From the NCBI GenBank assembly GCA_003254925.1, contig QANZ01021649.1, forward strand, positions 7,561 to 71,560: DNA of 64,000 nt, in the 5' to 3' direction. Position 1 is the first letter of the stretch, and every line of letters starts with the position of its first letter. Under the pieces are notes generated by a model that saw nothing but the letters and a program-made list of their open reading frames with translations, was not told the DNA's origin and did not search any database. Of the stretch, positions 1 through 10,700 are shown in pieces. Both the position numbers and the translations under genes were made by a program. Origin of the DNA: Chamaecrista fasciculata. Taxonomy: Eukaryota > Streptophyta > Magnoliopsida > Fabales > Fabaceae.

Positions 1-684
1 CAGGTTAGGCGAGAGAGGTATGAGACCACTAAGGCTCTACACTCTTGCAAGATGGCTGAAGGTGCATCCGTTAGTACCCATATCTTGGAGATGAAGGGGT
101 ACGTAGATCACCTTGGTAGGCTGGGATTTCCCATTACTCCAGAGCTTGCGACGGATTTGATCCTGAGCTCGCTGCCTAAAAGTTATGACCAGTTTGTCAT
201 GGACTTTAAAATGAGTGGAATGGAGAAATCAGTTTCTGAGCTGCATAGGATGCTCAAGACTGCTGAGGTATCCATAAAAAGAGCGTCTGCAACAGTCCTG
301 ACGGCTCAGAAAGACCAAGGGAAGAGGAAGGCTAACGCCGTGGATGGTGAGACCAAGCCAGCGACCAAGCCCAACCCACAACCTGCCAAGAAGGCAAAGC
401 CCGCAAAGGATGCAGTTTGCTTTTTCTGTCAAAAGCCAGGACACTGGAAGAGGAATTGCAAACTGTATATGGAAGATCTGAAGAAACAGAAGAAAGGCGA
501 TGAGGCCTCTACTTCAGGTATCTTTGTTATAAATGTTCTTTTCTACTTAAACCACTTGGGTATTAGATACAACATGTGGTTCTCACATTTGATGTGCAGG
601 GTCTTAGAGAGAGTAGAAAGCTGGACAGAAGCGAGGTGGACCTACGTGAAGGCAATGGAGCAAGGGTTGCTGCTATTGCCGTAG
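1..684 (+). pseudogene. Copia gag C-terminal half (fragment H)
   Basis: The frame is open from base 1 and reads as the gag (UBN2-type) domain of a plant copia element, followed by a lysine-rich linker and a CCHC zinc knuckle (CFFC-QKPGH-WKRNC, bases about 418-459). In related copies the frame then enters an aspartic protease at WVLDT. Here the DNA after the STSGIFVI motif is shifted, so the last 50 or so residues are out-of-frame translation. The product would be a truncated nucleocapsid-like protein without protease. The upstream part of gag lies outside the window. Confidence 0.8.
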
Positions 685-734
685 GACAAATAACGTGTTC
701 TAATCCTACATAGAACAAATAACGTGTTCTAAAT

Positions 735-1396
735 AGAACAAATAACGATATTTATAACGTTGATACAGAAAGGATTAAGATTAGCGAATCTAATCCTACA
801 TACCTTGGCATTGTCGTTTAGGCCATATAAACAAGAAACGCCTGGAGAAGCTCCATAAGGATGGACTTCTAAGATCATTTGATTTTGAATCATATGATGC
901 TTGCGAATCTTGTCTACTTGGTAAAATGACAAAGGCGCCCTTCACTGGCCACAGTGAGAGGGCATCTGACTTATTGGGGATCATACATAGTGATGTATGT
1001 GGACCCATGAGTACTTAAGCTAGAGGTGGTTACTCGTACTTCGTTACGTTCACTGACGACTTCAGTAGGTTTGACTATGTCTACCTAATGAAACAGAAGT
1101 CAGAGTCTTTTGAAGTGTTCAAAAGATTTCAAAGTGAAGTAGAGAACCAACTTAACAAGAAAATCAAAGTCCTTTGATCCGATCGAGGAGACGAGTATTT
1201 GAGCCAAGAATTTATTGATCATCTTAGAAGTTGTGGGATAGTCTCACAACTTACTCCTTCTGAAACCCCACAGTGGAATGTTGTTTCTGAGAGGAGGAAT
1301 CGAACTTTATTAGATATGGTCCGATCTATGATGAGTCAAGCTGATCTTCCGCCATCCTTTTAGGGGCATGCTCTACAAACTGCTGTTTTCACAGTT
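735..1396 (+). pseudogene. Copia integrase remnant (fragment H)
   Basis: The order of conserved stretches is recognisable: the HCRLGH and CESCLLGK zinc region, then the D-D-E catalytic region around HSDVCGP, FTDDFSR and SDRGDEY. The frame is closed by a TAA near 1017 and a TGA near 1176 (CGA to TGA), and by TAG near 1362 in the SFWG stretch. Homology ends near 1396, where the same gene resumes on the minus strand. It cannot encode a working integrase. The TGA near 1176 is shared with the minus-strand neighbour. Confidence 0.8.
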
Positions 1397-2113
1397 CGGT
1401 GGCAGAAGATCAGCTCGATTCACCATAGATCGGACCATATCCAATAAAGTCTGATTCCACCTCTCAGAAACACCATTCCACTGTGGAGTTCCAGGAGGGG
1501 TAAGTTCTGAGACTATCCCACAACTTCTAAGATGATCAATAAAATCTTGGCTCAAATACTCGCCTCCTCGATCGGATCAAAGGACTTTGATTTTCTTGCC
1601 AAGTTGGTTCTCTACTTCACTTCAAAATCTTTTGAACATTTCAAAAGACTCTGACTTGTGCTCCATTAGGTAGACATAGCCATACCTACTGAAGTCGTCA
1701 GTGAACGTTATGAAGTATGAGTAACCACCCCTAGCTTGAGTACTCACGGGTCCACATACATCACTATGTATGATTCCCAATAAGTCAGGTGCTCTCTCAC
1801 TGTGGCCAGTGAAAGGCGCCTGTGTCATTTTACCAAGTAAACAAGGTTCGCAAGCACCATATGATTCAAATCAAATGAGCTTAGAAGTCCATCTTTATGG
1901 AGCTTCTCTAAGCGTTTCTCATTTATATGGCCCAAACGACAATGCCAGAGTTACGTAGGATTTGATTCATTAATCTTAATCCTTTTGGTATCAACTTATA
2001 GATATTGTTATCGTGTTGTCGTTCTAATTTTAAGACATAATGATTATCTTGCAAATCACCATAAGAAAATAAAACATCGACTTTATAAATAGAACACCTT
2101 CCATTGCCGTTTA
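1397..2113 (-). pseudogene. Copia integrase/pre-integrase part of old element D
   Basis: Read on the minus strand this gives the integrase core from the LTPPGTPQWNGVSERWN stretch back through HSDVCGP to the HINEKR zinc region and the start of the protease-INT linker. It has a stop within the KRFQ stretch and shares the CGA-to-TGA stop with fragment H. It ends exactly at 2113, where element A is inserted; GTTTA at 2109-2113 is repeated at 27978-27982. D resumes after A with protease and gag on the same strand, which shows that the two pieces were once contiguous. Confidence 0.85.
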
Positions 2114-2617
2114 TGTTGGAGATTGTGCCCTAGGGCCAATCATTTTATGTAAATATGTTGTGAACATATTATTAATTTATGGAGATAAATTAATGTGTTA
2201 TCATGTTATTAGCATGTTTACTATGATAACGTCCATGATTAATTATGAGATAATTAATCTAAATTTGTCCCTGGTCGATTGTTTTTGTGGGAACAAAAAT
2301 GAACTAAGACCAGCATGACCTCGGTGCATAGAGATGCATGCACTAGATGCTGGGACGAGAGTCATGGTGCAATTACGTAAGGGGTTACGAGTTGCTGGAC
2401 CGACCCGGAGAGTCCTGCATGGGTTTAGTCATCAGATTACCTCTCCTTGTACGCCTGTAGCGATGCCTTAGACCTGAGGTCATCATTATTCCGGCGTTGC
2501 AGTTGTCAAACTTTGGTTTAGTCTAACGCTGCCTGTGACAGGGTAGCCATAAGGGCTAAGTACGGGTTTGGTTGATTGCCGTGCTAAGGAATGTGGATTG
2601 GCCAAAATGGGATTTTG

Positions 2618-4659
2618 TGTTGGAGATTGTGCCCTAGGGCCAATCATTTTATGTCAAATATGTTATGAACATATTATTAATTTATGGAAGATAAATTAAT
2701 GTGTTGTCATATTATTAGCATGTTTACTATGATGACATCCATGATTAATTATGAGATAATTCATCTAAACTTGTCCCTGGTGGATTATTTTTGTGGGAAC
2801 AAAAATGAACTAAGACCAGCATGACCTCGGTGCATGAGATGCACGCACTAGATGCTGGGACGAGAGTCATGGTGCAATTACGTAAGGTGGTTACGAGTTG
2901 CTGGACTGACCCGGAGAGTCCTGTATGGGTTTAGTCATCAGCTTGTCTCTCCTAGTACGCCTGTAGCGATGCCTTTGACCTGAGGTCAATGACTATTCCG
3001 GCGTTGCAGTTGTCAGTCTTTGGCTTAGTCTAACGCTGCCCGTAACAGGGTAGTTATACGGGCTGAGTACGGGTCTGGTTGATTGCATTGCTGTGGAATG
3101 TGGATTGGCCAAAATGGGATTTTGTCCCTCATTAGATGAGAGATATCTAACTGGCGCCCTCGATGAGTCTGTCCAGGAAAATGTGTGGCCACGCTGGGAT
3201 TTGGGACTTACTCAGGGAATCGAGAAAGTTGTGCTTTGGATTATGGATGACTATCCTGTGCCTAGTCCATGACCGAGATATCGTAGGACAATCGGATCTC
3301 TGACACGGAGGTACTGAGGTTAAGTCGTTCTTGGTTACAAACGACAACTCACGTGTTTTGGGTAGTTGTGATGGCTTGCTAGAGTCCGCTCACAACTTGT
3401 AGGTCATGGGGATGCCCTACTGCCAACTTCACGTGGGGCTTGCTGGGTCACACACGAACAGGAATTGAACACCATTTGAATGGGACACGAATTAGGGTTA
3501 ATTCGTGGGTCACGCGAGTGATACGATTTAAGACACAGAGGAAATGTCTGGGACATTATGTCTTGTCTTAATTAATCTACAGATGACATATTTAGATTTG
3601 TGGGACAAATTTAAATATTAATAATTGTTTATATAATTAATGAGATTAATTATAGACAATTTAAATATTAGGAAAATAATTCAGATAATGTTCCTAAGAG
3701 TTAGGAGATTATTGAATTATAAAATTCCTAAATATATTAAGGAGGGTGGCGCCTCTTTGGAGTATTATTTGGATAAATAAAATTGTTTTATTAATTCAAA
3801 TAATATTTGAATTCAAAATATTTGATGGTGATTTGAATTCAAAAGATTTGGTGAATATCTCTCAGAATCTTTGGTGAATCAAAAATAAGGAAGTTTTTGA
3901 TTAATAAAATTCCAAAGATAATTTGAGGGAGTTAGGCGCCATCTTGGTGGGTCCCATTGGGAGATTTGATCTCTCAATTTGATTCTCCAAGATTGCATTC
4001 TTGAATTTAAATATAATATTAGAGTAATATTATAATTATAAATTCAAGGCCTAAAATAATTATATTATCAGAATATCTTTATTTTAGGAATATTTAAATC
4101 ACCAAAATTTCTCCCTATATATAATAGGCAAGTCGACTTGCCATGTGAGACAATATACAAACCCTAGTTTGATTTTCCTCCTAAGAGTTAGAGAGAGAAA
4201 ATACTCCTTTGCACACACACATAGAGAAAGTCGACTTTCTCTAAGAGTTAGAGAATTTCGACTTTAGCTCTAAAATTAGGGTTTTGAGAGAAGAATAGGC
4301 AAGACGGAGTTCTTGTGGGAGGATTCTTCTAAGCGCCACCTCAGTTGCTGATTCAAGAAGGAGTTCTTGGAATCAGAGGTCTGTAGATTGGTCCCAGAAT
4401 TCTTTTGGAGAAAAGAATTGGAGGCTAGCACCTCGGTGTTCAAAGAAACTGTTCGTGTGGATTACTGGCAGAGGGAGAACTCTGGGAGTGGACTCCGTGG
4501 AACTCTCCCCGTTCAACCAATCGATTTGAAACTCTGAGGTATAACACTAACCAAAAGTTTTAAATTCTACTAGCGGATCCGTCGGGAATCATAGGACCTA
4601 GGCGTTTATTTTAATTTTATTTTTGCTTCCGCTGCCTTAGGCGCCTAGGATTCCCAACA
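2618..4659 (+). repeat. Solo LTR B inside A's 5' LTR
   Basis: This is a complete 2042-bp LTR of the same family (TGTTGGAG...TTCCCAACA) with no internal region. It is bounded by TTTTG at 2613-2617 and 4660-4664. A single LTR with an intact target duplication is what unequal or intrachain recombination between the two LTRs of a full element leaves behind. It keeps a TATA-like stretch at about 4116 and the core palindrome. Confidence 0.95.
4116..4142 (+). promoter_or_regulatory. TATA box plus palindrome in solo LTR B
   Basis: TATATATA at 4116 is followed by the perfect 16-bp palindrome GGCAAGTCGACTTGCC at 4127-4142. At the usual plant TATA-to-start distance, transcription would begin at the palindrome's right edge. 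The same pair recurs in other LTRs of the family. Confidence 0.6.
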
Positions 4660-5589
4660 TTTTGTCCCTCATTAAATGAGAGATATCTAACTGGCGCCCT
4701 CGATGAGTCTGTCCAGGAAAAAGAGTGGCCACTCAGGAAATGGGACTTACTCAGGGAATCGAGAAAGTTGTGGTTTGGATTATGGATGATTTTCCTGTGC
4801 CTAGTCCATGACCAAGATATTGTAGGACAATAGGATCTCTAACAAGGAGGTACTGAGGTTAAGTCGTTTTAGTAAAAACGATAACTCACGTGTTTTGGGT
4901 AGTTGTGATGGCTTGCTAGAGTCCGCTCACGACTTGTAGGTCATGGGGATGACTTGCTGCCAACTTCAAATGGGGCCTGCTGGGTCACACACGAGTAGGA
5001 ACAGAACACCAATTAAAAGGGACACGAATTAGGGTTAATTCGTGGGTCACTCAGGTGGCACGATTTAAGACACAGAGGAAATGTCTGGGACATTATGTCT
5101 TGTCTTAATTAATCTACAGTTGTAAGATATTTAAATTTGTGGGACAAGTTTAAATATAATTGTTAAATGATTAATGGGGATTAATTATTTACAATTAAAA
5201 TATTAGGGAAAAATAATTCAGATAATATTTCTAAAAGTTAGGGAATTATTGAATTATAAGATTCCCCAATAATTATATGAGGCTGGCGCCTCTTTGAGAT
5301 TATTTGGATAAATAAAATTGTTTTATTAATTCAAAAGATTTGATGGAGATATCAAAAGATTTGATTCAAAAAGATTTGGTGAGATCTCCTCTCAGAATCT
5401 TTGGTAAATCATAAATTAAGGAAAGTTTTTGATTTATAAAATTCCAAGGAAAAGGGAGAGGTAGATGGCGCATGGTTGGTGGGTCCCAATGGGAGATTTG
5501 ATCTCTCATTTGATTCTCCAAGATTGCAGTTTGAATTTAAATTAAAATATTAAGGCAATATTTTAATTGTAAATTCAAGTCCTAAAAAG

Positions 5590-5609
5590 GGGGCAAGTCG
5601 ACTTGCCCC
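5590..5609 (+). promoter_or_regulatory. Core palindrome in A's 5' LTR, TATA box deleted
   Basis: The 20-bp palindrome centred on GTCGAC is present, but the sequence before it is only CCTAAAAA. In A's 3' LTR the equivalent interval carries about 65 more bases including CTATAAAAA. The remaining edge shares TAAAA with both sides of the lost stretch, which suggests a microhomology-mediated deletion. Confidence 0.75.
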
Positions 5610-6143
5610 ACACACTTGTGAAAGCAAGCATACTAACGCTAGTTTTGATTTTCTTCATCCTTGAAGAGAGAGAGAGAAAACCGCACCTTTGCACCCATTG
5701 AGAGAGAAAGTCGACTTTTGCTCAGGAGTTAGTAAAATCGATTTTGCTCCATAATTAGGGTTTAAGAGAAGAAAAGGCAAGAAGAAGTTCTTGTGGGAGT
5801 TTCTTCTATGCGCCACTTTTGCTGAAATTGGATTCAAGAAGGAGTTCCTGAATTCAAGGGCTGTAGATTGGTCCCTAGTTCTTTTGGAGAAAAGAACTAA
5901 AGGCTAGCACCTCGGTGTTCGAAGAAACTGTTCGTGTGGATTACTGGCAGAGGGAGAACGCTGGGAGTGGGCTCCTTGGACACGCCTTGTACAACCATCA
6001 GATTGAAACTCTTGAGGTATACCACTATCTAAAAGTTTTAAATTCTGCTAGCGGATCCATTCGGGAATTCTAGGACCTAGGCGCTATTTTGTTTTAATTT
6101 TATTTTGGCTTCCGCTGCGTTAGGCGCCTAGGATTCCCAACAT

Positions 6144-6156
6144 TGGTATCAGAGCC
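6144..6156 (+). other. Primer binding site of A (tRNA-iMet)
   Basis: TGGTATCAGAGCC begins two bases after the LTR end. It matches the standard plant copia primer site, complementary to the 3' end of initiator methionine tRNA. It is where minus-strand DNA synthesis would start. Confidence 0.95.
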
Positions 6157-7704
6157 ACGCTAGTTCTAGGATTTAAAACTGTTTATGTGTACATGTGATG
6201 TATGATATGTGTGTTTACCGCTTTCAATCACGTTTTTGGTTTTACAAACAAAATCCACCGAACGTTTTTCTTAAAAATTCAATCTACAGAAAAAGGTGCA
6301 AATTATATGTATGAGATACATATAGAAGTCGATTGGATCGACTGGAAAATTTTTCTTGATGTTTTAGGCCAAAGTCGAAATTCCTTTATAATTATAGTTA
6401 AAAGTGTTTTAATTATAATAATTATAAAGGTGGCTGAAAATTTGTTAAAATTATGAATTTTAAAATTTTTGGGGGTCAATAATTATAAATTCTTTAATGG
6501 AGATTCATGGTATTTATAATTATTGATAAAAGGCCTAATCTCAAGAAAAGGGCATGTTAAAAATGCACAGACCCTAAATTGAACACAATCTTAAAAGGAG
6601 TTTTAATATGTGTGTTGGTTACCGTGTTTGACATAATTGTATGAATTGTTCATATTTGAATTGTGTGGTGTTGGATATGGCTCTAGGAGGTTTATTTCGG
6701 TAAATACGGCCTGCGTGTCGTCTCCCTCTACTATGGTGTAAAATTTACTTTCAGTTTATACCTCAATGTAACTGGGTTTTATTCACGTGTAATTTTATTT
6801 TTCCTTTTAGAAAGGTTCTCTCATTGGCTTGGGAGAATTCTAGGGTAGATGGGCCATATCTAAACACGGCGTTTTTTTTTCATTTAGTTGTATGTGATGC
6901 GGTAGATGTATGTTTAGGGCCATATCTAAACATGCTAATTATATATATATCGCGCTACAACCACGTATACGATACGAGCGTGGGATTTTGTATACGATAC
7001 AGAATCTGGCACATGTTTATATGTATGAGATACATGGGGTAATAAACATGTGGCATGACTCGTTTAATTTTGAAAGGAGTTTTAAAATTAAACTATAAAT
7101 CGGAACTTCTTTTATTAAATTAAAAGTCAAACCCTTTTAGAAAATTTAAGTAATTAATGCCATCGCTAAAACGCCCTGTCAAAATCTTGTTCATCGTGGA
7201 GCGGTGATCGCCCTCAGCGACACGTATCTACCTTGACCTTGAGGAGACACGGGTGAATGGGAGTTTCAACACGAGGCCTGTTGAAATCCTGGTTCTTTAA
7301 ATGCGGTGATCGCCCTCAGCGACACGTATTTAGTTGGGCCTTGATGATACAGGATTGGGCCTCGGCCTCGTTGTTTTGAACCTAGCCATTCACATGTTTT
7401 ACCGAGTGACTTAATGGGGTTATCAAAACGGTTTTGGACCTCAAGGCATTAGATGGGATAAACATGCCATAATAAGTATCATATGATGATACAGTCCCAT
7501 AAGGATCTAAGAGTCACATGGGGATGTGATTGGTAAGGAGTTACCTACCTAAATAGCCAAAGAGTGCATGATCGCCCTCAGCGACAGTAAACTTTGGTGA
7601 AATATGGATCTTAGCCACTAATAATAAATTTCACTGGGTTTTATTATATGGTGGATACAATTTATTTTCCTGCTAATTAAAGCATTTCATATCTAATTGT
7701 AGAA
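6157..7704 (+). other. Untranslated leader of A
   Basis: This 1.5-kb non-coding leader lies between the primer site and the gag ATG. It holds short dyads of the form GTAT-N3-ATAC (about 6309, 6966, 6990, 7021), a longer palindrome near 7477 (GTATCAT-ATG-ATGATAC) and three small hairpins described separately. Short open frames here, such as 6202-6456 and 6824-7042, show no recognisable protein. The leaders of C, F, E and D align with it. Confidence 0.85.
7204..7586 (+). other. Three-hairpin leader array of A
   Basis: Three copies of a small stem-loop lie at 7204-7223, 7306-7325 and 7569-7586. The stem is GTG-A-TCGC paired with GCGA-CAC, with one bulged A, and the loop is CCTCA in all three. 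They start about 501, 399 and 136 bases before the gag ATG. The third has only a two-base outer stem. The same array occurs in C, D, E and F with other loops. Confidence 0.75.
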
Positions 7705-10700
7705 ATGGCAACGAACGTTCAAACACTATCACTGCGATCTGTCCTTGAGAAGGACAAGTTGACTGGGACTAACTTTCTCGACTGGTACCGAAATCTGAGA
7801 ATTGTTCTCAACCAAGAAAGAAAGCTCTATGTCCTAGAGAACCCCATCCCTGAACAGCCTGCTGCAAACGCTCCAAGAGCACAGAGAGATGCTTACGAGA
7901 AGCATCAAAGTGACTCTGTGGACGTTCCCTCTCTTATGCTGGTAACCATGGTTCCCGAGATTCAAAAGAACATGGAGAACAAAGGGGCATATGAGATAAT
8001 AATACATCTCAGGGAAATGTTCCAAGTACAGGCAAGGCAAGAGAGATTTGAGACAGCAAAGGCTCTTTACTCTTGCAAGATGGCAAAAGGTCGATCTGTG
8101 AGTGCCCACGTCTTGAAGATGCAGGGGTACATAGATCACCTTGCCAGGCTGGGTTTTCCCATTGTGCCAGAGCTAGCGACAGATTTGATCCTGAATTCGC
8201 TACCTAGAAGTTATGACCAGTTCGTCTTAAACTTTAATATGAATGGCATGGAGAAGACCATTTCTGAACTGCATGGGATGCTAAAGACTGCTGAGGCATC
8301 TATTAAGAAGGTGCGTAGCACTGTCTTACTAGTTCAGAACAAGGGAAAGGGTAAGGGCAAAGGAAAGAGGAAAGGAGACGCCGAGGTTGGTGGGACCAAG
8401 CCTGCGGCTAAGCCTAACCCGCCGCCTGCCAAGAAGGCAAAGCCCAATAAGGAGACAGTTTGTTTCTTCTGCCAGAAGCCGGGTCACTGGAAGAGAAACT
8501 GTAAGCTGTACATGGAAGATCTGAAGAAGAAGAAGAGCGAAGCCTCTACTTCAGGTATCTTTGTTATAGGCATTCACTTGTCTACTCCTACCACTTGGGT
8601 ATTGGATACTGCTTGTGGTTCTCACATATTTACTAATGTGCAGGGGTTGAGAGGAAGTAGAAAGCTGAGCAGAGGCGAGGTGGACATACGTGTAGGCAAT
8701 GGAGCAAGGGTTGCTGCTGTTGCTGTAGGAACATACGAGCTAGTTTTTCCCATTGGGCTTGTTTTATTGTTAAACAATTGTTATTATGTACCATCTCTTA
8801 GTTCTAACATTATATCACTTTCTTATTTGGATAAGGAAGGATTTAATTGCATGAATGGAAATGGTAGATGTTCAATTTATAAGAATGATGTGTTATATGC
8901 TTATGGTGATCTGCATGATAACCATTATATCTTAAAATTGGAACAAAGTCGTAATAACGAAATCTATAACATCGATACGAAAAGGATTAAGATTAGAGAA
9001 TCTAATCCTACATACCTTTGGCATTGTCGTTTAGGCCATATAAACGAGAGACGCCTAGGAAAGCTCCATAGAGATGGACTTCTAAGCTCATTTGATTTTG
9101 AATCATATGATGCTTGCGAATCTTGTCTACTTGGTAAAATAACAAAGGCGCATTTCACTGGCCACAGTGAAAGGGCATCTGACTTGTTGGGGATCATACA
9201 TAGTGATGTATGTGGACCCATGAGTATTAATGCTAGAGGAGGTTACTCCTACTTCATTATGTTCACTGACGACTTCAGTAGATATGGGTATGTCTACCTG
9301 ATGAAGCATAAGTCAGAATCTTTTGAAATATTCAAAACATTTCAGAATGAAGTTGAGAACCAGCTTGACAAGAAAATCAAGATCCTACGATCAGATCGAG
9401 GAGGTGAGTATTTGAGTCAAGACTTCACTGATCATCTTAGTAGTTGTGGGATAGTCTCACGGCTTACTCCACCTGGAACACCACAGTGGAATGTTGTGTC
9501 TGAGAGGAGGAATCGAACTCTATTGGATATGGTTCGGTCTATGATGAGTCAAACTGATCTTCCGCCATCCTTTTGGGGGTACGCTCTAGAAGCTGCCTCT
9601 TTCACGCTTAACCGTGTTCCGTCTAAAGCAGTTGAGAAGACACCATATGAGATATGGAAAGGGAGGAGTCCCGATTTGTCTTATCTCAAAGTTTGGGAAT
9701 GCGAGGTTTACGTTAAGCAACAAGCTATCGATAAATTATCAGCCAAATCCCTCAAGTGCTTGTTTGTAGGATACCCCAAGGAAACAAGGGGATACTATGT
9801 TTACTGCCCAGCTGACAACAAAGTGTTTGTAGACAGAAGTGTATTTTTCTTGGAGAAGGATCTAGTTTCTAAGAGAAACAGTGGGAGTAAGGTGGATCTT
9901 GAAGAAGTTCAAAATCCACAAGGCACTTCAGAGGCACAGACGGAAACTGGAGAAGTTCCACAAGATGTTGTGGAAGCTCCTCAACAATCACAAGGACCAC
10001 GAAGGTCTGATAGAACACGTTTCCAGCTAGAGAGATATTACGGATTTCTCGTGACTGAAAACAAGGAAGTGTTGCTCACAGAGCGTGGTGAACCCACCAC
10101 CTATCAAGAGGCCATCGTAGATCCCAACTCAGAGAAATGGCTTGAAGCCATGAAGGCTGAGATGCAATCTATGTACGACAACATGGTTTGGACCTTGGTC
10201 GCTCCACCCGAAGGGGTAAAACCCGTAGGGTGCAAGTGCGTTTTCAAGGAGAAAACAGACATGGATGGCAATGTCAACGTCTTCAAGGTGAGGCTAGTTG
10301 CGAAGGGATTTACGCAACGTCAAGGTATAGACTATGATGAAACGTTTTCGCCTGTTGCAATGGCCAAGTCCATTAGGATCCTCCTTGCCATAGCCGCATA
10401 TTATGACTATGGGATATGGAAGATGGATGTCAAAACAACGTTGCTTAACGGAAGGCTGCCCGAGGATGTGTATATGATACAACCTGAGGGGTTTGTATGT
10501 CCTGAGGCACCAGACATGGTATGCAAGCTTCAGAGATCCATTTATGGATTGAAGCAAGCATCCAAGAGTTGGAATCACCGTTTTGACGAAGTAGTCAAAG
10601 AGTTTGGCTTCTTGCAAAACCCTGACGAACCTTGTGTTTACAAGAAGGTTAGTGGGAGTACTATAGTATTCTTGGTACTGTATGTCGATGACATACTACT

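Larger units (their letters stand above)
1..1396 (+). mobile_element. Copia fragment H, truncated at both ends
   Basis: This is a decayed Ty1/copia retrotransposon running from mid-gag at the window edge to mid-integrase. No LTR, primer site or reverse transcriptase remains. A sequence of the same kind continues on the opposite strand from about 1397, so the two form a head-to-head inverted arrangement. Most of the protease and half of the pre-integrase zinc region are missing between about 690 and 790, where a short AACAAATAACGTGTTCTA-type word is repeated in tandem. The left end is set by the window, so the element may continue leftwards. Confidence 0.85.
2114..6142 (+). repeat. 5' LTR of A (interrupted by B)
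   Basis: The LTR runs from TGTTGGAGATTGTG to GATTCCCAACA. It is split after 2617 by solo LTR B and resumes after the duplicated TTTTG at 4660. Compared with A's own 3' LTR it has lost roughly 65 bases just before the palindrome at 5590-5609, including the TATA box, and a shorter stretch near 5330. The promoter of this copy is therefore probably dead. Confidence 0.93.

Noticed and set aside
2114-6142. Reading 2114-4659 as two tandem LTRs
   Set aside because: The sequence breaks inside GATTTTG and resumes there at 4660 with a 5-bp duplication, so B is inserted in A's LTR and not tandem to it.
6202-7098. Short open frames in the leader of A (and 34032-34304 in C, 54976-55278 in F)
   Set aside because: They lack recognisable motifs, differ in frame and length between copies, and lie in a leader conserved as non-coding sequence. 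Possible upstream ORFs cannot be excluded.
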